NCBI RefSeq assembly: GCF_043099285.1 | Contig: NZ_CP170723.1 | Span: 434,001-498,000 of the forward strand | Source of the DNA: Oryzobacter telluris | Lineage (GTDB): Bacteria; Actinomycetota; Actinomycetes; Actinomycetales; Dermatophilaceae | Direction: 5' to 3' | Length of the DNA stretch: 64,000 nucleotides | Shown here: piece after piece, positions 1-6,323 of the stretch | Layout of the letters: each line of letters opens with the position of its first letter | Numbering within the stretch: the first letter of the stretch is position 1 | Notes under the pieces: generated by a model | Database searches by the model: none | What the model was told of the DNA's origin: nothing | Seen by the model: only the letters and a program-made list of their open reading frames with translations | Program-made: the position numbers and the translations under genes

Positions 1-1
1 G

Positions 2-355
2 GTCGTGGCCCTCGCCGTGGGCGGCGCCACGCTGTCGGACGGGTCCACCCTCGAGGCGAAGCAGGCCGTCGCGGGCGCACCGTCCGTGCTCTACGACGCC
101 GTCGCGGTCGTCGCCGGACCCGATGGCGGCGCCGCGCTGGCGGACGACCCGGCGGCGCGCGACTTCCTCACCGACGCCTTCACCCACTTCAAGGTGATCG
201 GGCTGGGCGGCGACACCGACGCCCTGGTCGACGCCGCGGGCCTGGCCGGCAAGCTCGACGACGCCTGCCTCCCGGTCGGCACGCCGGCGCAGGCCACGGC
301 CTTCGTCGACCGGCTCGCCGGACCGCGCCAGTGGGAGCGTGACCTCACCGCCTGA
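2..355 (+). CDS. katE: Large-subunit (clade 2) catalase, C-terminal fragment
   Basis: The frame is open from the first bases of the window, so only the last ~118 codons are present and the haem-binding catalase core lies upstream. The visible part matches the C-terminal DJ-1/PfpI-like (glutamine amidotransferase-like) domain that distinguishes ~700-residue clade 2 catalases from short ones: hydrophobic strand ALAVGGATLSDGSTLEAKQA, then YDAVAVVAGPDGG, then a helical segment with AFTHFKVIGLGGD, and a terminal FVDRLAGPRQWERDL helix. The enzyme disproportionates hydrogen peroxide; the C-terminal domain has no known activity. A hairpin terminator follows directly. The family call rests on this domain only. 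A free-standing PfpI-like protein cannot be excluded, but the lack of a plausible nearby start makes a truncated catalase more likely. Confidence 0.8.
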   Translation, partial: VVALAVGGATLSDGSTLEAKQAVAGAPSVLYDAVAVVAGPDGGAALADDPAARDFLTDAFTHFKVIGLGGDTDALVDAAGLAGKLDDACLPVGTPAQATAFVDRLAGPRQWERDLTA

Positions 356-360
356 CGCCG

Positions 361-399
361 AGGGGGTCGGTGCCGCAGCGGTTTCGGCGCCGACCCCTT
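361..399 (+). terminator. Hairpin terminator after katE
   Basis: A 15-bp stem (361-375 with 385-399, including two G-U pairs) and a 9-nt loop begin six bases after the catalase stop codon. There is no U-rich tail, which is usual for high-GC actinobacteria. Confidence 0.6.
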
Positions 400-463
400 C
401 GGGTAGGTCACTGAGGTCGTCGACGGTGCGCCGCACCGCACGACCCAGGAACAGGAGCAACCC

Positions 464-961
464 ATGTCTCAGGACGCCATCGTCATGCTGAAGGCCGACC
501 ACAAGGAGGTCAAGGCGCTCTTCCGGGAGTTCCAGAAGGCCTCGACGACTCCGGCCCGCAAGGAGTCGATCGTGAAGAAGGCCATCGAGCTCCTCACGAT
601 GCACACCTACATCGAGAACGAGGTCATGTACCCGCGGGTCCGCGCCCTCCTGCCCGAGCTCGAGGACGACGTGCTCGAGTCGTACGAGGAGCACCACGTG
701 GCGGACGTCCTCATCACCGAGCTGGCCGCCATGGACCGCTCCGACGAGCGATTCTTCGCCAAGGCGACCGTCCTCATCGAGAACGTGACGCACCACGTCC
801 AGGAGGAGGAGCAGGACTGGTTCCCCAAGGTCCGTGAGGGCCTCACCCGGACCCAGCTTCGCGAGATCGGTGAGGAGCTCGAGGCCGCGAAGAAGAAGGC
901 CCCCCGCAGCCCCGCCCAGCCCAGCGCCCTGAAGAAGACGGTCGACGCCGTCATCTCCTGA
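464..961 (+). CDS. Hemerythrin HHE cation-binding domain protein
   Basis: A 165-residue soluble protein. Residues ~5-130 form the four-helix HHE bundle that binds a di-iron centre, with candidate ligands in MLKADHKEVKALF, MHTYIENEVMYP, EEHHVADVL and NVTHHVQEEEQDWFP. The last ~30 residues are a Lys/Ala/Pro-rich tail. An AGGAG element about 8 nt upstream supports the ATG. Hemerythrins of this type bind oxygen, NO or iron; the substrate here is not visible. Position next to a catalase fits oxidative-stress defence, but a terminator separates the two, so it probably has its own promoter in the ~65 bp after that hairpin. It converges on the DUF1989 gene. Confidence 0.88.
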   Translation: MSQDAIVMLKADHKEVKALFREFQKASTTPARKESIVKKAIELLTMHTYIENEVMYPRVRALLPELEDDVLESYEEHHVADVLITELAAMDRSDERFFAKATVLIENVTHHVQEEEQDWFPKVREGLTRTQLREIGEELEAAKKKAPRSPAQPSALKKTVDAVIS

Positions 962-1018
962 GCCGCGTCGTCGGGCCGCGTCGTCCGGGTTCGTCCCGGG
1001 GCGCGGCCCGCGCGGTGA

Positions 1019-1058
1019 ACGGCCACCACGCGCCGCTGTTTGACGACGTGGTGGCCGT
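1019..1058. terminator. Bidirectional terminator between convergent genes
   Basis: A perfect 12-bp inverted repeat (ACGGCCACCACG at 1019-1030 with CGTGGTGGCCGT at 1047-1058) and a 16-nt loop lie between the ends of the hemerythrin gene and the minus-strand DUF1989 gene. Confidence 0.6.
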
Positions 1059-1135
1059 CACCACGGTCCTGCCCAGCATCACGAACCCGAAACCCATTCG
1101 GCCACTTCAGGATCCCGACCGGCGTCCGGCTCGGG

Positions 1136-1837
1136 TCAGGCCGGGGACGGGTGGCCGGCGTCGGACGTCGACGCCCGCTCCACCCGGTAGTCGATGGGGG
1201 TGCACGTGCCGTTGTTCGACTTCTCGGCCGAGCAGGCGGTGACGCCGGCCAGGACGGGGAGGACGGCCTCGATGGTGAAGCGGTCGCCCGGCCGGGTGGG
1301 TGGGGTGTCGATGTGCAGCTCGCCCACCTCGTCGGTCCACACGTCCATGAACACGTTGAGCGTGACACCGATGCGGTCGGGGTCCACCCCGTGCGGCTCG
1401 AGCGCGGCGACGAGGTTGGCGTAGCAGGAGGGGTGGGGCGCTCCCCCCAAATCGGGGTACAGGACGTCGAACGTCGCCTGGCTGCACGGGGTCAGCGTGA
1501 GGTCGTGCGTCCCGACGGTGTCCTCGACCACCGTGGCGAGGACGCGGCTGCGGTTGCTCCAGAGCGCCGAGCCCGCGGAGACGTAGACGGAGTTGCCGAA
1601 GTCGGTCGTCCGACCGGAGGAGAACACCTCGGCGGGGTCGTGCGTCGCCACGAGGTAGAGGTCGCTCACCTGTTCGCCGCACGGGTCGAGGAGCGTGAGC
1701 CGGTCGCCGGGCTCGAGGGCGACGGCCGCGCCCGACTGCGGCGCGATCCGGGTCCAGCCGGCTGCGGGCCCGTCGGGCCCTCCGTCGTAGGTCGGGAGGT
1801 CGACGGCTCGGGGGTACCTGCGGCGTGCGGGGTTCAC
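1136..1837 (-). CDS. DUF1989 / urea carboxylase-associated family protein
   Basis: 233 residues. It shows the DUF1989 layout: an N-terminal strand region ending in GDRLTLLDPCGEQVSDLYLV, the SSGRTTDFGNSVYVSAG segment, DLTLTPCSQATFDVLY, a Cys-containing PHPSCYANLVAALEPHG, and NVFMDVWTDEVGELHIDTPP. The family accompanies urea carboxylase/allophanate systems and acts on amidines or urea-like nitrogen compounds; conserved cysteines probably bind metal. The same frame extends far upstream but loses family similarity. The GTG at 1837 is preferred because it overlaps the stop of the upstream gene as GTGA, the usual sign of translational coupling. No urea carboxylase gene is nearby, so its partner here seems to be the GntA-like protein. 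Confidence 0.8.
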   Translation of the reverse strand: MNPARRRYPRAVDLPTYDGGPDGPAAGWTRIAPQSGAAVALEPGDRLTLLDPCGEQVSDLYLVATHDPAEVFSSGRTTDFGNSVYVSAGSALWSNRSRVLATVVEDTVGTHDLTLTPCSQATFDVLYPDLGGAPHPSCYANLVAALEPHGVDPDRIGVTLNVFMDVWTDEVGELHIDTPPTRPGDRFTIEAVLPVLAGVTACSAEKSNNGTCTPIDYRVERASTSDAGHPSPA

Positions 1838-2655
1838 GTGTCCTCCGGGTGGGGTGGGTCCTGGGGTGAGTCGCCGGGCTGGTGACCCGGGGAGAAGGGT
1901 GCGGTCCAGCCGGTCGCGACGGCCCGTCCGGAGTACTGGAGGGCCTCGGAGGACGAGCCGTGGTCGACGGCCATGGGGTTGGGGGACCCCTGGAGCTCGG
2001 TGTCGCGCCGCCGGATGGTGTCGCGCATGCGGTCGAAGCTGCCGTCGCTGCGCATCCGCTCGAACTGCTCGTGCAGGTTGAACACGAGGGTGGGCAGGGG
2101 GGCGCGTCTCGCGATCCGCGAGGCCGCGGGGTGCAGGCCGACGACGAAGAAGGCCGTCCCGGCGACGCTGAACGCGAAGTGCGGGTTGCCCGGGTCCGCC
2201 GCCACGCCCGGCGCCCACGGGTGGTCGTCGTGGTCGTGGAGGTGCTGGAGGGCGGCCCACAGGGCGGCCTCGAAGGACCGCTCGTCGTCGATGGCGGGGG
2301 CGCGGAAGCACGCGACGAAGGAGACCAGGTCCCCGTCGGCGTCGACGTCGAGGACGTACCGGCGCAGGGCCGCGCCGAGCTGGTCGAGCGACCCGCCGGG
2401 TGAGCCGTCGGACAGGTCGTCGAGGACGACGGCCGTCACCGCCTCCCGGCGGAACACCGACCGGGCCCCCAGACACGGATACTCCGGGTGCGCGACCATC
2501 GCGCTGATCGCGGCGACGACCTCGGCGCGGGCGGCGTCCTCGAGGCCGGCCGAGGCGCGCTCGCCGAGGACGTCGGCGAGGGGCTCGACGGGCTCACGGG
2601 CCGGGTCGGTGGCGGTGGGACCGGTTGGCTGGTCGCGGGCGGGAGGGCTGCTCAC
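1834..2655 (-). CDS. YqcI/YcgG family protein, GntA-like haem-dependent N-hydroxylase candidate
   Basis: 273 residues. The core (about residues 45-250) carries the family features: YPCLGARSVFRRE near the start, FVACFRAP, HLHDHDDHPWAPG, DPGNPHFAFSVAGTAFFVVG, LHPAASRIARR and LVFNLHEQFERMR, followed by MRDTIRRRDTELQGSPNPM. This family includes GntA of guanitoxin biosynthesis, a haem-dependent N-hydroxylase acting on guanidine-containing substrates. The His-rich segments fit haem or metal binding. Start is GTG, with a Pro/Thr-rich N-terminus that may be disordered. It is the first gene of a two-gene operon, overlapping the DUF1989 gene by 4 nt, and is divergent from the OmpA-domain gene. Substrate is unknown; other guanitoxin genes are absent. 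Confidence 0.75.
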   Translation of the reverse strand: MSSPPARDQPTGPTATDPAREPVEPLADVLGERASAGLEDAARAEVVAAISAMVAHPEYPCLGARSVFRREAVTAVVLDDLSDGSPGGSLDQLGAALRRYVLDVDADGDLVSFVACFRAPAIDDERSFEAALWAALQHLHDHDDHPWAPGVAADPGNPHFAFSVAGTAFFVVGLHPAASRIARRAPLPTLVFNLHEQFERMRSDGSFDRMRDTIRRRDTELQGSPNPMAVDHGSSSEALQYSGRAVATGWTAPFSPGHQPGDSPQDPPHPEDT

Positions 2656-2812
2656 GACGATGACCTACCCGCGCCCGGCGCCGTCACGCCCCCCGTCGAA
2701 GGTCGGTCGGCCAACCAGGGCGGGCCCGACACGTCGCCGACCGGCGGCGCTCGCCACGGCCTGCCTGTTCCCCGAGGTGGCACCCCCCGCCTACCGTGGG
2801 GTCCGAGACGTG

Positions 2813-3937
2813 ATGAGCGAGACGACCCGGATGCTCGATGACCTCGTCGCGGCCCTCACGGTGGGCAGCGAGGAGGCCCTCACGGCTGCCCTGAAGGACG
2901 CCGTGGTCGAGGTCCACGTCGACGGCAGCTGGCTCACCTTCATGGGCGAGGAGCGGCGCACCGCGGCGATGCGGCTGCTCGCCAGCTTCGACGACATCGC
3001 CGTCACGCCCGTGCTGCGCCGGGCGACCGACACCATGGCCGTCCAGGAGGCGGTCGTCTCGGGGCGCCACGTGGGCCGCTTCGCCGGGGTCGAGCCCAGC
3101 GGCGACCGGGTGCGCATCAACGTGTCGGCGACGGCCCTGGCCGTGCCCGACGGGTCGGTCGCACGGGTGCGGCTCACGCCGGACATGAGCGGCCTGCTGG
3201 GTGAGTCCGCCCGCCGGCCGGGCTCCTTGGGTGCGGCTGCGGCCCTCGTGGCCGCGGTGCGGGAGAACCTCTCCCAGGAGGTCGCGGGGTGGCAGGAGCC
3301 GGTCGTGGCAGCCCCGCCGCCCGAGCCCCGACGCCGGTCCGGGCGCACGGTCCTCGCCGGGGTGGCGCTGCTCGCGCTCCTCGTGGCCGGTGGGGTGGGC
3401 TGGTGGCTCACCGGAGGACGTCCGGGCACCGGTGCCGCCGCGGCGACACCGCGACCCACGCCCTCCACCCTCCCGACCTCGGCCACCCCCACACCGACCC
3501 CGACGCCGACCCCCAGCCCGACCCCGACCGAGGTGCCCGTCATCGCCACCGCCACCCCGAGCGTGGCCCCCACGGTCCAGGCGGGACGGCAGCTGGTCCT
3601 CACCTCCGACGTGCTCTTCTCCCTCGGCTCCGCCGACCTGACGTCGTCGGCCCGCCAAGCGCTGCTCCGACTGGCAGGCCAGGTCCGTGAGGCCGAGGTG
3701 TCGGGGACGGTCCAGGTGAACGGCTACACCGACAACGTGGGCACCCCGGCGAGCAACCTCGCCCTGTCGCGGGCGCGGGCGCTCGCGGTGGCGCGGGTGC
3801 TGCAGCCCGCTCTCGCCGGTGTGCCGATCACGTTGCAACCGCAGGGATTCGGCGAGGCCTCACCCGTCGCGACGAACGCCACCCCGGAGGGGCGCGCGAA
3901 GAACCGCCGCGTCACCGTCGTCCTCCCGCGCCAGTAG
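2813..3937 (+). CDS. Membrane-anchored OmpA/MotB-domain protein
   Basis: 374 residues. Residues 1-130 are a soluble domain (WLTFMGEERRTAAMRLL) resembling SnoaL/NTF2-like folds. A single membrane helix spans ~179-199 (VLAGVALLALLVAGGVGWWL) after a basic stretch EPRRRSGR. A Pro/Thr linker runs ~205-245 with repeated TPTP. Residues ~258-374 are an OmpA-like peptidoglycan-binding domain with NGYTDNVGTPASNLALSRAR and GFGEASPVATNATPEGRAKN-type signatures. The predicted topology is cytoplasmic N-terminus, wall-facing C-terminus. This would tether the membrane to peptidoglycan; the role of the N-terminal domain is unknown. ATG at 2813 is chosen; an in-frame GTG sits immediately before it. It converges on the aminotransferase with only 3 bp between stop codons. 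Confidence 0.8.
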   Translation: MSETTRMLDDLVAALTVGSEEALTAALKDAVVEVHVDGSWLTFMGEERRTAAMRLLASFDDIAVTPVLRRATDTMAVQEAVVSGRHVGRFAGVEPSGDRVRINVSATALAVPDGSVARVRLTPDMSGLLGESARRPGSLGAAAALVAAVRENLSQEVAGWQEPVVAAPPPEPRRRSGRTVLAGVALLALLVAGGVGWWLTGGRPGTGAAAATPRPTPSTLPTSATPTPTPTPTPSPTPTEVPVIATATPSVAPTVQAGRQLVLTSDVLFSLGSADLTSSARQALLRLAGQVREAEVSGTVQVNGYTDNVGTPASNLALSRARALAVARVLQPALAGVPITLQPQGFGEASPVATNATPEGRAKNRRVTVVLPRQ

Positions 3938-3940
3938 CGC

Positions 3941-5170
3941 TCAGCCGCCGGAGCCCGCCGCCAGGTCGCACAGGACGGGCACGAGGCGCTCGGCGACCTG
4001 TGCCACGTCCTCCGCCGTCGTGTAGGCGTGCACCGACAGCCGCAGGTAGCCGGTGCCGCCGAAGCTCGTGAAGGCGGCGGCGAAGCCGTGCTCGGCCACG
4101 ACCCGGTCCCGCAGGGCGTCGGCCTCCTCGAGGGTGGCGCCCAGGCCTGCGGGGAGCCGCACGAGCCGGAGGGCGTTGACGGGCATCCCGACGTCGACCC
4201 GGTGGTCCTCGCCCGTCCTGGCCGAGAAGGCCTGCCCGACAACGTCCTCGGCGTGGTCGGCCATGGCGGTGAGGTGGGCTCGAAGCGCCTCCCATCCCCA
4301 CGTCTCCTCGAGGAAGCCCCACGACGTGGGTGCCGCGAGCCAGGCCGTGAGGTCGAGGGTGCCCTGGACGTCGAACCGCTCGGGGAACTCGTCGCGGGCA
4401 CCCCACGAGTCGATGAGCGGGTAGAGGTCGTGGCGCAGTCCGCCTGGTGCCACGAGTGCGGCGACCGACCGTGGGGCGCAGGCGAACTTGTGCAGGTTGC
4501 CCACCCAGACGTCGGCCCCCAGGCCCTCGGTCGGGCGGTCGACGAGGCCCGGGGCGTGCGCACCGTCGACGAGGGTGAGGACGCCGCGGTCCCGCGCCCC
4601 GGCGGTGATGGCCGCGACCGGGAGGTGGCGCGCGGTCGCCGAGGTGATCTGGTCGACGACGAGCAGCCGGGTCGCCGGGCTCAGCGTGGCGAGGACCGCG
4701 TCGCGGGCGTCGTCCGCGGAGGCGTCGAGAGGGACGTGGGCCGTGCGCACCCGCCCGCCCCAGCGGCGGGCGGCGCGCTCGGCGCCCATGGTGACCGCCC
4801 CGTACCCGTGGTCGGTCACCACCACCTCGGCCCCCTGCGCCGCAGGGAGGTTCGCGTAGACCACGCTGGCCCCGGCGCTCGCGTTGGGGACGAGGGCGGT
4901 GTGCTCCGGTGCCGCGCCGAGGGCGGCGGCGAGGTCGGCGCGGGCCGCCGCGACGCGCTCGGTGAGCAGCGCGAACCACCCCACCGGGTCGGCCTCCATC
5001 TCCGCTCGCAGGGCGGCCTGGTGCTCGAGGGAGGCGCGGGGCACCGCCCCGAACGAGCCGTGGTTGACGTGCACCGTCGCGGGGGTCAGGGCCCAGGCGT
5101 CACGCGCCGGGCGGCCGTCGGGGAGCGTCAGCGGCACCGGTGCCGGCACGGGAGCGGCGGCGGACGTCAT
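3941..5170 (-). CDS. Class V aminotransferase, isopenicillin-N-epimerase-like PLP enzyme
   Basis: 409 residues. It has the fold-type I PLP pattern: VHVNHGSFGAVP at the N-terminus (residues ~33-44, typical of the CefD-like branch), NASAGASVV, VVTDHGYGAV, the cofactor aspartate in LVDGAHAPG (D202, H205), and GNLHKFACAPR with the probable Schiff-base lysine K228. The C-terminal domain has MPVNALRLVRLP and TGYLRLSVHAYTTAEDV. Such enzymes act on amino acids or cysteine-like substrates; sequence alone does not separate epimerase, desulfurase or aminotransferase activity. ATG at 5170 is 38 bp downstream of the preceding membrane-protein gene on the same strand, so the two may be co-transcribed. Confidence 0.85.
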   Translation of the reverse strand: MTSAAAPVPAPVPLTLPDGRPARDAWALTPATVHVNHGSFGAVPRASLEHQAALRAEMEADPVGWFALLTERVAAARADLAAALGAAPEHTALVPNASAGASVVYANLPAAQGAEVVVTDHGYGAVTMGAERAARRWGGRVRTAHVPLDASADDARDAVLATLSPATRLLVVDQITSATARHLPVAAITAGARDRGVLTLVDGAHAPGLVDRPTEGLGADVWVGNLHKFACAPRSVAALVAPGGLRHDLYPLIDSWGARDEFPERFDVQGTLDLTAWLAAPTSWGFLEETWGWEALRAHLTAMADHAEDVVGQAFSARTGEDHRVDVGMPVNALRLVRLPAGLGATLEEADALRDRVVAEHGFAAAFTSFGGTGYLRLSVHAYTTAEDVAQVAERLVPVLCDLAAGSGG

Positions 5171-5208
5171 CGAGGCGGGCGTCGGATCGATCTCTCGCAC
5201 AGCAGGTC

Positions 5209-5925
5209 TCAGTCGTGGCTGGGGAGCAGGGAGATCTTCTGCCAGATCTTCTGGGACATCTGCGCGGCCAGGGTCTCGATCTCGCTCACGGTCCCGAGGA
5301 CGACGGCGTCGGAGGTGCGCTCGGCGCACAGGGCCGCGGTCTTGGCGATGAGCGAGACGAGCTCGCTGCAGTAGTCGAGGTAGTGGTGCAGCTGCTCGGC
5401 GTCGAGGATCGGTCGGGCGGGGCTCTGCGCGGTGGGGTGGTAGGCGGCCCGCGCCTGCTCCGGGTCCTTGTCGAGCTGGTGCATGTCGATGACGTGGGCG
5501 AGCGACCGCAGCCGGTGCAGGAGGTCGAGGAGGGTGCGCCGCTCCATCCGCTCGGGGAGCGCCCAGAGGAAGAAGACCGCGATGGCGGTGAACACGAGGT
5601 CGTTGACGGTGCTCTCGGCGATGGGCAGCCAGTCGACCGAGCTGTCGGTGCCCCGGAGCACGGGGTCGCGCAGCGCCAGGGCGATGGCCGCGACCGCGAC
5701 GAGCACGAGGACGACGCTCGTGACCCGGGCCGCCCACCGCACCCGTCGGCGACGGGTCTTCGACGCCTCGAACGCGTCGTGGATCTGCGGCACGGCGGTG
5801 CGCAGGGCGTGGGCCGCGTCGCCGAGCCGGCGGTCGGGGAAGCGCGCGCGGATGCGCGCCTCGAGCCGCCCGACGGTCTGCTCGACGTACACCGAGTCCA
5901 GCTCGGGGGCCAGGTCCGTGCTCAC
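5209..5925 (-). CDS. Membrane protein of unknown function with two transmembrane helices
   Basis: 238 residues from the GTG at 5925; the frame extends 20 codons further to another GTG at 5985, and neither has a clear ribosome binding site. The N-terminal ~60 residues are charged and helical (VEQTVGRLEARIRARFPDRR). Two hydrophobic helices follow, VTSVVLVLVAVAAIALAL and VNDLVFTAIAVFFLWALP, separated by a short polar loop. The C-terminal ~110 residues are soluble and helical, ending QKIWQKISLLPSHD. I recognise no family. The arrangement (soluble, two TM, soluble) suggests both ends face the cytoplasm. It precedes the aminotransferase gene by 38 bp on the same strand. Confidence 0.65.
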   Translation of the reverse strand: MSTDLAPELDSVYVEQTVGRLEARIRARFPDRRLGDAAHALRTAVPQIHDAFEASKTRRRRVRWAARVTSVVLVLVAVAAIALALRDPVLRGTDSSVDWLPIAESTVNDLVFTAIAVFFLWALPERMERRTLLDLLHRLRSLAHVIDMHQLDKDPEQARAAYHPTAQSPARPILDAEQLHHYLDYCSELVSLIAKTAALCAERTSDAVVLGTVSEIETLAAQMSQKIWQKISLLPSHD

Positions 5926-6012
5926 AGCGGTCACGCTAGCCGGGTCCGGGCCGGCAGTCGCGCGAACGCCCCTGGCCCGTGTCACCGTGCAGGTCGGGTG
6001 GCCGGCTCCGCG

Positions 6013-6195
6013 TCAGGCCTTCGCCTTCGGCTTCTTGACCTTCGGCGGGAAGGTCGCCACGTGCCCGCGGGCCCGCTCCTCCGCCGTGCGGGTTCCCGGT
6101 CGAAGCGCCCGTCCCAACGGTCGGACTGTCGTCCGCCGAACGGCTGAGAGAAGCGCTGACCTGCGGATTTCCCGCGGGAGGACTGGCATCGTCAT
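6013..6195 (-). CDS. Possible small basic protein or gene remnant
   Basis: A 60-codon frame ending in a Lys/Pro/Ala tail (PPKVKKPKAKA). The second half has coding-like third-position G/C, but the first half uses many A/T third bases, and no good ribosome binding site precedes the ATG at 6195. It sits downstream of a strong bidirectional terminator, so it would need its own promoter. It could be the 3' end of a decayed gene. The rest of 5926-6271 shows no other feature I can support. Confidence 0.25.
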   Translation of the reverse strand: MTMPVLPREIRRSALLSAVRRTTVRPLGRALRPGTRTAEERARGHVATFPPKVKKPKAKA

Positions 6196-6271
6196 CCCAT
6201 CGCCCGGGGGACTCCCTGCGTCACCCGGTCGACCGAGGGGGCTCACCCTGCACGACTCCCTGAACCACCCA

Positions 6272-6305
6272 GAAGGGTCCCCGCGCCACCGCGCGGGGAC
6301 CCTTC
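6272..6305. terminator. Strong bidirectional terminator after the M50 gene
   Basis: A perfect 15-bp inverted repeat (GAAGGGTCCCCGCGC at 6272-6286, its complement at 6291-6305) with the 4-nt loop CACC. It lies 18 bp beyond the stop codon of the minus-strand metalloprotease gene and is the best hairpin in this part of the window. Confidence 0.85.
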
Positions 6306-6323
6306 TCTCGGTCGGCCCACCCC

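Noticed and set aside
1838..2476. Upstream extension of the DUF1989 frame to 446 codons
   Set aside because: The extension is Arg/Pro-rich and antisense-like in composition, and overlaps the coding frame of the GntA-like gene; the GTGA overlap marks the true start.
1973..2812. Upstream extension of the OmpA-domain frame
   Set aside because: It is the complement of the GntA-like gene and has no family similarity; a good start exists at 2813.
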